From the NCBI RefSeq assembly GCF_009183365.2, contig NZ_CP068230.1, positions 2,261,001 to 2,325,000 on the forward strand: a DNA stretch of 64,000 nt, in the 5' to 3' direction. The stretch is from Shewanella algae (GTDB taxonomy: Bacteria; Pseudomonadota; Gammaproteobacteria; Enterobacterales; Shewanellaceae). Under the pieces are notes generated by a model. That model saw nothing but the letters and a program-made list of their open reading frames with translations, made no database searches and was not told the origin of the DNA. This document shows positions 34,467-44,800 of the stretch, piece by piece (position 1 is the first letter of the stretch; every line of letters begins with the position of its first letter). The translations under genes and the position numbers were made by a program.

Positions 34467-36958
34467 AAATGAACAGACGCGAATTCATGAAGGCCAATGC
34501 CGCCATGGCGGCAGCCGGGGTCGCCGGATTGGCTTTACCTGCCACCGCCAGCAACCTGATCACCAGTTCAGAACACACCCAGTTAGATTGGAACAAGGCG
34601 CCGTGCCGCTTTTGCGGTACTGGCTGCTCTGTGATGGTAGCCACCCGCGAAGGCCGGGTCGTGGCGACCCATGGCGATGCCAACAGTGAGGTCAACCGCG
34701 GCCTCAACTGCATTAAAGGCTACTTCCTGTCGAAGATCATGTATGGCCATGACAGGCTGCAGACTCCCATGCTGCGGATGACAGACGGCAAATACGACAA
34801 GCATGGTGAATTTACCCCTATCAGTTGGGATCAGGCCTTTGACATTATGGCCGAGAAGTGGAAGCACACCATCAAGACCAAAGGGCCGACGGCGGTAGGC
34901 ATGTTTGGTTCAGGTCAGTGGACGGTTTGGGAAGGTTATGCCGCTTCCAAGCTGATGAAGGCGGGTTTCGGTTCCAACAATATCGATCCCAACGCCCGTC
35001 ACTGTATGGCCTCGGCCGTGGGCGGCTTTATGCGTACCTTTGGCATGGATGAGCCCATGGGCTGCTACAACGATATTGAAGCTGCCGACGCCTTTGTGCT
35101 TTGGGGCTCCAACATGGCCGAGATGCACCCAATCCTCTGGAGCCGGGTCACAGACAGACGCCTCAGCGCGCCCCATGTAAAAGTCTCTGTGATGTCCACC
35201 TTCGAGCACAGAAGCTTTGATTTGGCCGACTTGCCGATTGTCTTCACGCCGCAAACCGATCTGGCCATTCTCAACTATGTCGCCAACTACATCATCAGTA
35301 ATGACAAGGTTAATTGGGACTTCGTCAACAAGCATGTGAACTTCCGCAGAGGTACAACCGATATCGGCTATGGCCTGCGGCCCTCACATCCGTTGCAGCA
35401 AAAAGCCAAGAACGTGGCCACCGCCGGTGAATCCACCCCGATGGACTTCGATCAGTTCAAGGCGTTTGTCGCCGATTACAGCCTGGAGAAGGTCAGCAAG
35501 CTCTCGGGCGTACCCGAACATAAATTGCTGGAGCTGGCGAAACTCTACGCCGATCCCGAGGTGAAGGTGACCTCCTTCTGGACCATGGGCTTTAACCAGC
35601 ATACCCGCGGGGTTTGGTGTAACAACCTTATCTACAATATCCATTTGCTGACCGGCAAAATAGCCACCCCGGGCAACAGTCCGTTTTCACTCACAGGTCA
35701 ACCTTCAGCCTGCGGTACTGCGCGGGAAGTGGGCACCTTCTCCCATCGCTTGCCGGCGGATCTGGTGGTGAATAATCCAGAGCACCGCAAGATTGCCGAG
35801 ACCATCTGGAAAATCCCTTCCGGGATTATTCCGCCCAAGCCAGGCTACCACGCGGTAGAGCAGAACCGGCGCCTGAAAGATGGCGATCTCAACTGCTACT
35901 GGGTGCAGGTGAATAACAATATGCAGGCCGGCCCCAATATCAACGAAGAAGGCTTGCCCGGATACCGTAACCCGGAAAACTTTATTGTGGTGTCCGATGC
36001 TTACCCAACGGTTACCACCCAGGCCGCGGATCTCATTTTGCCCACTGCCATGTGGGTGGAGAAAGAGGGCGCCTATGGTAACGCCGAGCGCCGCACCCAG
36101 TTCTGGCACCAGTTGGTGACAGCGCCCGGACAGTCGCGCTCTGATCTCTGGCAGTTGCTGGAGTTTTCCAAGCGCTTTACCACAGACGAAGTCTGGTCCG
36201 AGGCTGTGTTGGCGGCCAATCCCGAATACAAGGGCAAGACCTTGTATGAAGTGTTGTACCAGAACGGCAATGTCAATAAGTTCCCTCTCAGTGAAAGCGA
36301 TAACAAGTATCTGAACGACGAGGCCAATTACTTTGGTTTCTATGTGCAAAAGGGGCTTTTTGAAGAATACGCCACCTTTGGCCGTGGTCATGGTCACGAC
36401 TTGGCTCCCTTTGAAATGTACCACCAGGCCCATGGTTTGCGCTGGCCTGTGGTTGACGGCAAAGAAACCCTCTGGCGCTACCGTGAGGGCTCGGATCCCT
36501 ACGTTAAACCCGGCAATGGCTTTGAGTTTTATGGCAAAAAAGACGGCAAGGCGGTTATCTTCGCGCTGCCATACGAGCCGGCGGCAGAATCCCCGGATGC
36601 AGAATATGATCTCTGGCTCTCTACCGGGCGGGTGCTGGAACATTGGCACTCAGGCTCCATGACCCAGAGGGTACCCGAGCTCTATCGCGCCTTCCCGGAT
36701 GCCGTGTGCTTTATGCATCCGGATGATGCCAAAAAACGCGGCCTGCGCCGAGGTGATGAGGTCAAGGTAGTATCCCGTCGCGGCGAGATACTGACCCGGG
36801 TGGAAACCCGCGGCCGCAACAAGCCGCCGGTGGGTTTGGTGTTTGTCCCCTGGTTCGATGCCAGTCAGTTGATCAACAAGGTGACTCTGGATGCCACGGA
36901 TCCGCTGTCCAAGCAGACCGATTTCAAGAAGTGTGCCGTGAAAGTGATGAAGGCCTGA
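34463..36958 (+). CDS. napA: Periplasmic nitrate reductase catalytic subunit NapA
   Basis: An 831-residue molybdenum enzyme reducing nitrate to nitrite in the periplasm. The Tat signal peptide has NRREFMKANAAMAAAG. The N-terminal [4Fe-4S] motif is CRFCGTGCSVMV with a downstream Cys in NCIKG. The Mo-ligating cysteine is Cys181 in NARHCMASAVGG. The remaining length covers bis-MGD binding regions. It is part of napEDABC, the gene set called NAP-alpha in Shewanella; it should receive electrons through NapC and NapB. Confidence 0.97.
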   Translation: MKMNRREFMKANAAMAAAGVAGLALPATASNLITSSEHTQLDWNKAPCRFCGTGCSVMVATREGRVVATHGDANSEVNRGLNCIKGYFLSKIMYGHDRLQTPMLRMTDGKYDKHGEFTPISWDQAFDIMAEKWKHTIKTKGPTAVGMFGSGQWTVWEGYAASKLMKAGFGSNNIDPNARHCMASAVGGFMRTFGMDEPMGCYNDIEAADAFVLWGSNMAEMHPILWSRVTDRRLSAPHVKVSVMSTFEHRSFDLADLPIVFTPQTDLAILNYVANYIISNDKVNWDFVNKHVNFRRGTTDIGYGLRPSHPLQQKAKNVATAGESTPMDFDQFKAFVADYSLEKVSKLSGVPEHKLLELAKLYADPEVKVTSFWTMGFNQHTRGVWCNNLIYNIHLLTGKIATPGNSPFSLTGQPSACGTAREVGTFSHRLPADLVVNNPEHRKIAETIWKIPSGIIPPKPGYHAVEQNRRLKDGDLNCYWVQVNNNMQAGPNINEEGLPGYRNPENFIVVSDAYPTVTTQAADLILPTAMWVEKEGAYGNAERRTQFWHQLVTAPGQSRSDLWQLLEFSKRFTTDEVWSEAVLAANPEYKGKTLYEVLYQNGNVNKFPLSESDNKYLNDEANYFGFYVQKGLFEEYATFGRGHGHDLAPFEMYHQAHGLRWPVVDGKETLWRYREGSDPYVKPGNGFEFYGKKDGKAVIFALPYEPAAESPDAEYDLWLSTGRVLEHWHSGSMTQRVPELYRAFPDAVCFMHPDDAKKRGLRRGDEVKVVSRRGEILTRVETRGRNKPPVGLVFVPWFDASQLINKVTLDATDPLSKQTDFKKCAVKVMKA

Positions 36959-36971
36959 GGAGGATAAGAAG

Positions 36972-37448
36972 ATGAAATCGAATCATACCCTGTTGGCTTT
37001 TGCTGCACTGCTGACTGCGCTGTCCGTCAATGCCGCCGGTATTCCCGAGGATAAGGTGGCGACTTTGCGTCAGGCGCCGCTCAATAGCCAGCCGACACCG
37101 CCTGTGATGCAGAAGGTGAGAAATACGGATATCAAACAGACCCGTAACTACCCGATGCAGCCGCCGGTTATACCGCACAAGATAGATGGCTACCAGCTGG
37201 ATCTTAAGGTCAACAAGTGCATGTCCTGTCATGCCCGCAGTCGCACCGGCGAATCGCAGGCGCCTATGGTGAGCGTGACTCACTATATGGACAGAGACAA
37301 TAACTTTCTGGCCGAGCTGTCACCCAGACGTTATTTCTGTACCCAGTGCCATGTGCCGCAACTGGACGCCAGATTGATGGTGGAGAATGACTTTGTCGAT
37401 ATGGATCACTTGCTCAAGTCCGGGGCTGAGAACCCATCCAGCCATTAG
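36972..37448 (+). CDS. napB: Diheme cytochrome c NapB
   Basis: A 158-residue periplasmic electron-transfer subunit with a signal peptide (MKSNHTLLAFAALLTALSVNA) and two heme motifs, CMSCH and CTQCH, with distal His in VTHYMD and the early HKIDGY region. It passes electrons to NapA. Ribosome binding site GAGGAGGAT lies just after the napA stop. Confidence 0.95.
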   Translation: MKSNHTLLAFAALLTALSVNAAGIPEDKVATLRQAPLNSQPTPPVMQKVRNTDIKQTRNYPMQPPVIPHKIDGYQLDLKVNKCMSCHARSRTGESQAPMVSVTHYMDRDNNFLAELSPRRYFCTQCHVPQLDARLMVENDFVDMDHLLKSGAENPSSH

Positions 37449-37456
37449 GAGTCGCT

Positions 37457-38044
37457 ATGTTTGAGAAACTGAAACAGATATGGCGGGTGCTGAACCGGCC
37501 CAGTGTTCACTTCAGTCTGGGTTTTCTGACCCTGGGAGGCTTTGTTGCCGGGATCATCTTCTGGGGTGGTTTCAACACTGCCTTGGAAGCCACCAACCAG
37601 GAGGCCTTTTGTATCGGTTGCCATGAAATGGAGAACAACGTCTATCAGGAGCTGAAGACCACCATACATTTCACTAACCGCAGCGGGGTGCGGGCGACCT
37701 GTCCGGACTGCCACGTTCCCCATAATTGGACCGACAAGATAGCCCGTAAGATGCAGGCTTCAAAAGAGGTGTGGGGCAAGGTGTTCGGCACCATCAATAC
37801 CCGGGAGAAGTTCGAGTCCAAGCGGCGTGAACTGGCCGAGCATGAGTGGGCCAGACTCAAGGCCAACGACTCGCTGGAGTGTCGAAACTGTCATAACTTC
37901 CAGTATATGGACTTCACCCGTCAGTCACAGCGGGCGGCCAATATGCACTCCACCTCGCTGGCGAGCGGTGAGAAGACCTGTATCGACTGCCACAAGGGGA
38001 TAGCCCATCACCTGCCGGATATGCAGGGAGTGGAAGGCTTCTGA
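37457..38044 (+). CDS. napC: Tetraheme quinol dehydrogenase NapC
   Basis: A 195-residue NapC/NirT-family protein. One N-terminal membrane anchor (about 19-38, FSLGFLTLGGFVAGIIFWGG) holds a periplasmic domain with four hemes: CIGCH, CPDCH, CRNCH, CIDCH. It oxidises menaquinol and feeds NapB. In many Shewanella CymA does this job, so NapC may be partly redundant (family knowledge). It begins 8 bases after napB. Confidence 0.94.
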   Translation: MFEKLKQIWRVLNRPSVHFSLGFLTLGGFVAGIIFWGGFNTALEATNQEAFCIGCHEMENNVYQELKTTIHFTNRSGVRATCPDCHVPHNWTDKIARKMQASKEVWGKVFGTINTREKFESKRRELAEHEWARLKANDSLECRNCHNFQYMDFTRQSQRAANMHSTSLASGEKTCIDCHKGIAHHLPDMQGVEGF

Positions 38045-38080
38045 GCCCAAAGCTCTGGGCAGAGCCTATTGCTTCATGAC

Positions 38081-38113
38081 AAAGCGCGCCGAACTTTCCC
38101 GGCGCGCTTTTTT
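38081..38113 (+). terminator. Rho-independent terminator of the nap operon
   Basis: AAAGCGCGCC/GGCGCGCTTT, a perfect 10-bp stem with a 10-nt loop, then a T run. Confidence 0.9.
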
Positions 38114-38155
38114 ATCTGTTAAATCGCCATTAAAAATCCATGATTAAGCAACGCC

Positions 38156-38548
38156 TTATTGGCCGCTCTCCTGTTGCCGACTCAGCAGTTTAAGCTCCAC
38201 TTGATTGCCGTCCGGATCGTAAATATAGATAGAGCGGCTGTAACCCCGGGCGCCATATTTTTCCGAAAAGCCTTCGTGGTGCACGCCGTGTTGCTCCAGG
38301 TGTTGCAGCACTGAGGCTTCATCCTTGGCGGCAATATTGAGGCAGAAGTGCGCCATATTAAGGCCTAAAGGTTGATCGCTTCTTGGCACCAGATCGATAA
38401 GGGCGCTGCCGAATCTCAGTTGTAGCAGGCAAGGGGAGTCGAGCCGCCGCTCGAAACGAGCCCCCAGCACCTGGGTGTAGAATGCTTCGCTGGTTTCCAG
38501 ACTGCTGCAGATCAACACCAGATGATCTATATCTATCGCACTGAACAT
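38156..38548 (-). CDS. VOC (glyoxalase/dioxygenase superfamily) protein
   Basis: A 130-residue two-module vicinal-oxygen-chelate protein. Candidate metal ligands are His in IDHLVLI, His in MAHFCLN and Glu in NQVELKLL near the C-terminus. DPDGNQVELK is the usual C-terminal signature. It could be a fosfomycin-resistance-like, dioxygenase-like or lyase-type enzyme; the substrate cannot be told from sequence. It is transcribed in the same direction as the upstream ligase gene but is separated from it by a terminator. Confidence 0.82.
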   Translation of the reverse strand: MFSAIDIDHLVLICSSLETSEAFYTQVLGARFERRLDSPCLLQLRFGSALIDLVPRSDQPLGLNMAHFCLNIAAKDEASVLQHLEQHGVHHEGFSEKYGARGYSRSIYIYDPDGNQVELKLLSRQQESGQ

Positions 38549-38590
38549 AAGCTCTCCTGCATGCCGTCACACCTATTGTCAGCTTAGCAG

Positions 38591-38621
38591 GATAAAGAAC
38601 ACCCGCGCGAGTGGCGGGTGT
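38591..38621 (-). terminator. Terminator after the D-Ala-D-Ala ligase gene
   Basis: ACACCCGC/GCGGGTGT stem with a 7-nt loop; on the minus strand a T-rich stretch (TTCTTTAT) follows. Confidence 0.65.
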
Positions 38622-38671
38622 GGTTTTGCGTTTGTTTCAGTCCGGTTGGTGCTTGGCTCAGGACGGGGGCT

Positions 38672-39682
38672 TTACTTGAGCGGTTCGCTCAGCTGGCGTC
38701 TTATGTTACTCACCAACCACTCGCTGACATCATGGCCATTGTTGCTGAGCATCTTGGGGAACATGGAGATGGGCGTCATGCCCGGGAAGGTATTGATCTC
38801 GTTGAGCAGTATCTCGCCTTCATCGGTAAGGAAGAAGTCGATACGCGACAGGTGGGACAGCTTCATGCCCTTAAAGGCACGAATGGCATAATCGCGTATG
38901 GTATCGATTTGCGCTTGGCTCAATTCGGCCTCGACCTTGGTCACCGCCTTGCTCTTGGCATCATACTTCTCATCGAAGCTGTAAAAGGTGTTGTTGGCGC
39001 AGATGATTTCACCCGGCACTGTGGCAATCACTTCACCCTGGTATTCATATACGGCCACTTCCAGCTCCCTGGCTTTGATGGTCTTTTCCACCACCACGTA
39101 GGGGGAGTAACTGAAGGCCTGCTCCAGCACCGAGGGGATATCATCGCCGTTGTCCACCCGGTAGCAGCCGACGGATGACCCCTGGGATGCCGCCTTGATA
39201 AACAGTGAGCCCCATTCACTCAAGGCATCACGGCAGCGGCTGTTGGCCGCTTCACCGGCTTCACTGAGAAACAGATAAGGGGTATTGGGGATACCGAGCG
39301 CACTGAACCACATCTTGGCCGTGACCTTGTTGAAGCAGTTGCTGCTGGGTTCGGAGCCGCAGCCAAAGTAGGGCAGGTTGATCAGATTGAAATAGGACTG
39401 AATATCGCCGGTCTCACCCGGATAGCCGTGAATGCAGGGGATCACATAGTCCACCGGCCAGCTGGGCTCGGCCTCATCGAAGCGCACTTCACGGCGATTG
39501 GTCAGCTCGCAAACCTGGCCCTGCTTGGTGTGGTAGTGGCCGGCGGCGTCCAGCTCCAACCTGAGCACTTCCATGTCGGGAATATTTGCCAGGCAACTTT
39601 CGATATAGTCAGCCGACATCAAAGAGATACTGTGCTCGGCGGCCCCGCCGCCACAGAGTAACAAGATATGGGTTTTGCTCAT
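38672..39682 (-). CDS. ddl: D-alanine--D-alanine ligase
   Basis: A 336-residue ATP-grasp ligase making D-Ala-D-Ala for peptidoglycan. Visible: N-terminal LLLCGGGAAEHSISLMSADY (substrate loop, Glu and Ser), IHGYPGETGD, ATP-grasp KAASQGSSVGCYRV, EVAVYEYQGEV, and the metal-binding C-terminus LLNEINTFPGMTPISMFP. It lies outside any mur/fts cluster, so it is probably an additional or DdlA-like enzyme. It stands alone between the VOC gene and recD. Confidence 0.92.
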   Translation of the reverse strand: MSKTHILLLCGGGAAEHSISLMSADYIESCLANIPDMEVLRLELDAAGHYHTKQGQVCELTNRREVRFDEAEPSWPVDYVIPCIHGYPGETGDIQSYFNLINLPYFGCGSEPSSNCFNKVTAKMWFSALGIPNTPYLFLSEAGEAANSRCRDALSEWGSLFIKAASQGSSVGCYRVDNGDDIPSVLEQAFSYSPYVVVEKTIKARELEVAVYEYQGEVIATVPGEIICANNTFYSFDEKYDAKSKAVTKVEAELSQAQIDTIRDYAIRAFKGMKLSHLSRIDFFLTDEGEILLNEINTFPGMTPISMFPKMLSNNGHDVSEWLVSNIRRQLSEPLK

Positions 39683-39879
39683 GAATTCTCCTGACTGAGC
39701 GGCCTGATAAATAACCTTGGCCGATATTATGCCTGCTTAGACAGGCCTTGAGTATAACGGCAGCTGACGCAGGCTCTCATCTGGTTATTTTGCCGCCAGA
39801 GCGAAACGGGGCCGTATGGCATCTGGCCCGGTTGCTGTTTTCGCTATCGTCCCGGTTACAGCCATAATCTCTGCCACAA

Positions 39880-41847
39880 TCACTGCCACAGCCTATCGGC
39901 CAGCCCCGAGGCCCGGCGAGTGAGGCGACGACAGGCGCCGTCAAACACTGAGCTGTTGCCCAGGCAGCAAAAATGCTGTTTGGCGCGGGTAATGGCGGTG
40001 TAGATCAGCTCCTTGGTGAGCAGTTGCAGCTGCGCCGGACTCGGGTTTGGTGGCAACACCAAAGCCACAGAATCAAATTCACTGCCCTGGGACTTGTGCA
40101 CTGTCATCGCAAAACAGGTCTCGTGGCCGGGGAGACGCGCCGGCAACACCTTGAGCACACTGCCATCGGCCTGAATAAAGTGCGCCAGTAGCCTGTTGCT
40201 GTCTCGGTCGGGCAGAATAACGCCGATATCGCCGTTAAACAGCCCCAGGTTGTAATCGTTGCTTTGGATGATCAGCGGCCGGCCCGGATAAAACTCCTGC
40301 TGCGGGGCGATCAATCCGGCCTGTTTCAGCACTTGCGTCAGTTGCCGATTGATCCCCTCGACACCGAAATCGCCGCCACGGGTGGCGCACAGCAGTCGAA
40401 AGCGGTTGTAACGGGCGATGATCTCATCGGCGCCGATGTCCGGCCTGTGCACCACTTCCAAATAGTCGCGGTAGTGCTCACAGGCCTGGCTGAGAAGCTG
40501 AGCCAGCCCCTGCTGCTGTTTACCGATTTCCAGCCACTCAAGCTCCTGATAGCCGCCATTCCAGGCATCAGTTATCGCGGCGCCATCACTGAGGTTGACC
40601 GCCTTGGCCAGCACGCCTATGCCGGCATCGCCGCGGAATCTGTGGCTGTGACGCAGCATACAAAGATTATTGCCTATGCCGGGGGCGAGATTGACGCAAT
40701 CGCTGAGGTCAAAGCCGGTGAGCCTTGTCAGTGTTGCGGCAAACTCGGCGCTGTAACGCATGCGCCAGTCCTGCTGGTGGCGCAGACCGGCGCAGATATC
40801 GGCGAGCACGGCGCCGGCTTCCACAGAGGCCAGCTGATCCTGATCCCCGAGCAGTATCAACCTGGCATTGGCGGGCAGGGCATCGAGCAGCCGGTCCATC
40901 ATAGGCAAGTCCACCATGGAGGCCTCATCGACAATCAGCAGATCCAGATGCAGCGGGTTGTCTTGGTGATGACGGAATTTGTGCGAGCCGGGGATCACCC
41001 CCAGCAGTCGATGCACAGTGGCGGCCTCTTCCGGGATCTTGTCTATGGCACCAAGGTCAAGCTCGGCGGCAAAGGGCATAAGCTCTTTTGCCAGGCGCTG
41101 TTTTGAGGCCTTTATCGATTCGGTCAGGCGCGCAGCCGCCTTACCCGTGGGGGCCACCAGACGTATGTTCATCTCACTGCCGAGACACAGGAGCATCAGT
41201 AGCTTGGTGACTGTGGTGGTCTTGCCTGTGCCCGGGCCGCCGGTGATCACCGCCAATTGGCGACAATAGGCGGTGGCGGTGGCGACTTTTTGCCAATCGC
41301 GTTTGCCGGAATTTTCATTATTAGTTTGAGTTTCACCATCAGTCGCTTGGCCAGTATGGCTGGCGGGCGGCAAAAACAGGCAATCCAGCGCGCGTCGCAC
41401 CTCGTCGGTGGCGGGGTATTCAGTTGCTGCCATGGCGGTGAGGCGCCGGGCGACCCGGCACTCAAAATCATAATAGCGTTTGAGGTAGAGGCGGCCAGCG
41501 TCGAGGATCAAGGGTTTGTCTTCACCCGGGGCGCCGACGGCGGCAAAATTGGCCACCGCCAACTCAAGGCTTGCCGGGTCGGTATTGAGGCGCACACTGG
41601 GGTGGGACTCTGCCAGCGGATTATCAAACGCTATGCTCCCCAGAGGCAGGCAGGCGTGCTGCGATGATAATTGGCGGCTCAGCAGGGCGCACAGCAGCAG
41701 AAACAGCGGCGATGGCTCCCGGTGAATGGCGGCCATCTGCAGCGCAAAGTGGCGGTCGAGCGCCGTCAGCAGCCGCTGCTCTTCCCATTGCTTGAGCAGC
41801 GCAGTAACAGCTTGGCTGCTTTGCAGTATTGATGGGCTATCTGTCAT
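39880..41847 (-). CDS. recD: Exodeoxyribonuclease V alpha subunit RecD
   Basis: A 655-residue superfamily 1B 5'-3' helicase of RecBCD. Walker A GGPGTGKTTTVTKL (near residues 208-221), Walker B DEASMVD, GDQDQL motif III, and C-terminal FAMTVHKSQGSEFDSVALVLP and YTAITRAKQHF (motifs V-VI). It begins with ATGA overlap on the recB stop. It is the last gene of recC-recB-recD. Confidence 0.96.
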   Translation of the reverse strand: MTDSPSILQSSQAVTALLKQWEEQRLLTALDRHFALQMAAIHREPSPLFLLLCALLSRQLSSQHACLPLGSIAFDNPLAESHPSVRLNTDPASLELAVANFAAVGAPGEDKPLILDAGRLYLKRYYDFECRVARRLTAMAATEYPATDEVRRALDCLFLPPASHTGQATDGETQTNNENSGKRDWQKVATATAYCRQLAVITGGPGTGKTTTVTKLLMLLCLGSEMNIRLVAPTGKAAARLTESIKASKQRLAKELMPFAAELDLGAIDKIPEEAATVHRLLGVIPGSHKFRHHQDNPLHLDLLIVDEASMVDLPMMDRLLDALPANARLILLGDQDQLASVEAGAVLADICAGLRHQQDWRMRYSAEFAATLTRLTGFDLSDCVNLAPGIGNNLCMLRHSHRFRGDAGIGVLAKAVNLSDGAAITDAWNGGYQELEWLEIGKQQQGLAQLLSQACEHYRDYLEVVHRPDIGADEIIARYNRFRLLCATRGGDFGVEGINRQLTQVLKQAGLIAPQQEFYPGRPLIIQSNDYNLGLFNGDIGVILPDRDSNRLLAHFIQADGSVLKVLPARLPGHETCFAMTVHKSQGSEFDSVALVLPPNPSPAQLQLLTKELIYTAITRAKQHFCCLGNSSVFDGACRRLTRRASGLADRLWQ

Positions 41848-44800
41848 AGACTCAACTCCAACTGAGGGGCGCTCGAGGGCGACTCGCCCTTGAGTAAGGC
41901 ATCCAGGGCCAGGATCACCGCTTCATCCGGCCTGTCCACAAACACCCCGGCGCCGGGATGGGCCGCGGACATGCCCCGTAGAAACAGATAACAGCAGCCG
42001 CCGAAATGGCTTTGATAACAATAGTCCGGCAGTTTGAGGCTCAGATATCTGTGCAGCGCCAGGCTGTAGAGCAGGTACTGGAGATCGTATCTGTGCTCGC
42101 TGATGGCGGCGGCCATCTTGTCCTGGCGGTAATCGCTGAAATCGTCCCCCAAATGGTTGGATTTATAATCGGCAATATAGAAACGGCCCTGATATTCAAA
42201 GGTGAGATCGATAAACCCCTTGAGCATGCCCTTGAAGGCATCGAAGCGCAGCTCACCGCCATAGCCGTGTTTGGCCAGCAAGCGGCTGAGTTCGGTATCG
42301 ATAAGCTGGGTATCGCCGCCAAGGGGCAGATAAAACTCCATCTCCACCAGCTTTTGGCGCTTGCTGAGGTCGCCCAGACGCAGACTCTGCCCCTGGGGCA
42401 GAGCGATGTCGGCGTTAAGCAGATCCCGATACCAGTTATAAAGCACATCTTGCCAATCGCTGTCGATGCCATACTGCTGCATCGCCTGGGGCAGATGCAG
42501 CAAGAGTTCCTCTTCGGCCTGGGTAAAGTCGATTTTCTCCAGTACCAGGTGCATAAAAGAACCGGCATTGGCGCCGCGCGCGAAGCTGAAGCGGTTGGCC
42601 TGCAAGACATCCTGCGGTTCATAGACAGAGGCAGGCTCGATTTCAAACTCCTCATCACCGGCGCCCGGCAACACCCGCTCGTGGGGCAGATGTTTGACCA
42701 AGCCGGAATAGCTGCCAACCCGCCAGGGCGCGCCTTGACGCGCCGCCGGCACCTGGGCACAAAGTGGGCTTTGGGAGTGGTTTTCAGTGCCTTGAAGGCG
42801 ACTTGGGTCTGCATCGCCTATTTCGGTCAAGGAGATGGCCTCGCAAACAAGGGATGCGGCGGCGCTTTGCAACCTATCGCCGTCACAGTCCTTGTCTTCA
42901 ATGCCGAGCAGATAGCCTATGGTTGTGTCTTTCAAAAAGCTGTTGATGCCCGTCTTGTTCATGCGGCAGTGATTGGCCAGCCCCAGATAACAGCGATATA
43001 TGGGCCGGGTCAGCGCCACATACAAGAGGCGCAGATCTTCGGCCAGCGTCTCGCGTTTACAGGCTTCCCAGCCTTCGTCACTGGCGTCCAGATCCCAGAC
43101 TAATTGATTGTCTTTGTGGTACAGCATGGGCGAGGGGCGGCGACTGCCGTCGCGGGCCAGGCTGACAAAGGGGATGAAGCACACAGGATATTCCAGCCCC
43201 TTACTCTTGTGGATGGTGACTATCTGCACCAGGTTTTGCTCACTGGCGAGCCTCAGTTGCTGCTCTTCACGGCTCTGGCCGGAGAGCAGTTCCTGCTCAA
43301 ACCAGTTGACCAGGGCGCTCATGCCTTCGAGCTCGGTAGATTTTTGCTGCAGCAGTTCCGCCAGATGACGAAAATCGGTGAGACGCCGCTCGGCGTTGGC
43401 CTCTCGGCCGAGCCGTTCCAGCAGCTGCCAGTGATCAGCGAGATTGAGCAGCGCCGGCATGATGCCGCGGCGGCTCCAGAGCTCATGCAGCGACATGAAG
43501 GTATCGAGCACCTCGGCGCGCAGTGTCTCAGATTGGTTGAACTCATGGATCTTATTGGCGCTGAAGCCCAGCAAGCGGCAGGCCAGTGCCGAGCGAATCG
43601 CCCGTTCATCCCTGGGGCTGGCGAGCGCCTTGAGGATAAGGGCGATTTCCCGCGCTTCCTCAGTGACCATTACCGAGTCGCGGCTGAGGAATACGGCGCC
43701 AATCTGGCGACTATTGAGCGCTTGTTGCATGACGGCGGCTTCGTTTCTGTCGCGCACCAAAATGGCGATATCCCGGGCGCGCAGCGGCTGCTCACTGCCG
43801 GTGAGGCGGCACTCACCACGGTTGGCGGCATTGAGCAGACGCACGATTTCGGCTGCAGTATCTTCGGCCAGCAGTTTACGGGCCTGGGTCTTGTTGAGGC
43901 CCTTGTCCGGATCTTCCTTGAGCAGCCTGAGCTGCAGCGCCGCCGAGTCTGCGCCGGGCGCGAGTAGCTGTTTGCTGCCAGCGTCATTGGCCTTGACCGG
44001 CTCGAACGGGATGGCGTCGCTGATAAAAGGGTCGTTGCGACCGGCAAACAGGCGGTTGACCGCTGCAATCATGTTACAGGCCGAGCGGTAGTTGGTGTCC
44101 AGATTATAGTGATCGGCGGTATTGCGCCTGGCCTCAATATAGGTATAGATATCGGCGCCGCGAAAGGCGTAAATCGCCTGCTTGGGATCGCCTATCATCA
44201 ACAGCGTGCGACTTGACTCAGGCTTGGGTTCAGGCTCGGGCTTGGGTTCAGGCTGGGCGCCGGCATCCGCATCCTGCTGTGGCAATTGCGCCGGGTAGAT
44301 GCCGGAGAAAATTGCAAACTGCAGCGGATCCGTATCCTGAAATTCGTCGATAAGCGCCACCGGGAAGCGTTTGCCTATTTCCTGCTTGAGCTGCTCACCT
44401 ATGGCAAGGCCGCTATCCGGCGCCGTCTGGGTCAGTCCGCCTATGGCCTTGGCCAGGGTCAGCAACAGATCGTCCGGGCTCAGCAAGTTGCGCTCGGCCT
44501 TGAGCTCGGCAAAACGCTCGGCTATCTGGGCTCTTGCCTGATAGAGAAATGCCGGAATAAGCGAGTCTACGCTGTCTCTGAGCGCTTCTATCTGCGCCAG
44601 TAGCGGCGCTTGTTGTGCTGTAGGGATTTCGCCGCCTTTTCTCAGTTTCAGTGACCCGAGAGCCAGGCTGTCCAGGAGTTTCGGGGTCGGCAGCCCCTGA
44701 TGATACTTGGCCCAGTTGTCCATCTGCTCCAGCATGGCCGTGAGCTTGGGGTAGCCATCGGCCTGCTTGCCATAGCTGGTGCCGTTGAGCGGCAGGCTGT

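Noticed and set aside
42006..43103. A 365-codon plus-strand frame antisense to recB
   Set aside because: recB has all its motifs on the minus strand; this is a GC-skewed antisense shadow.
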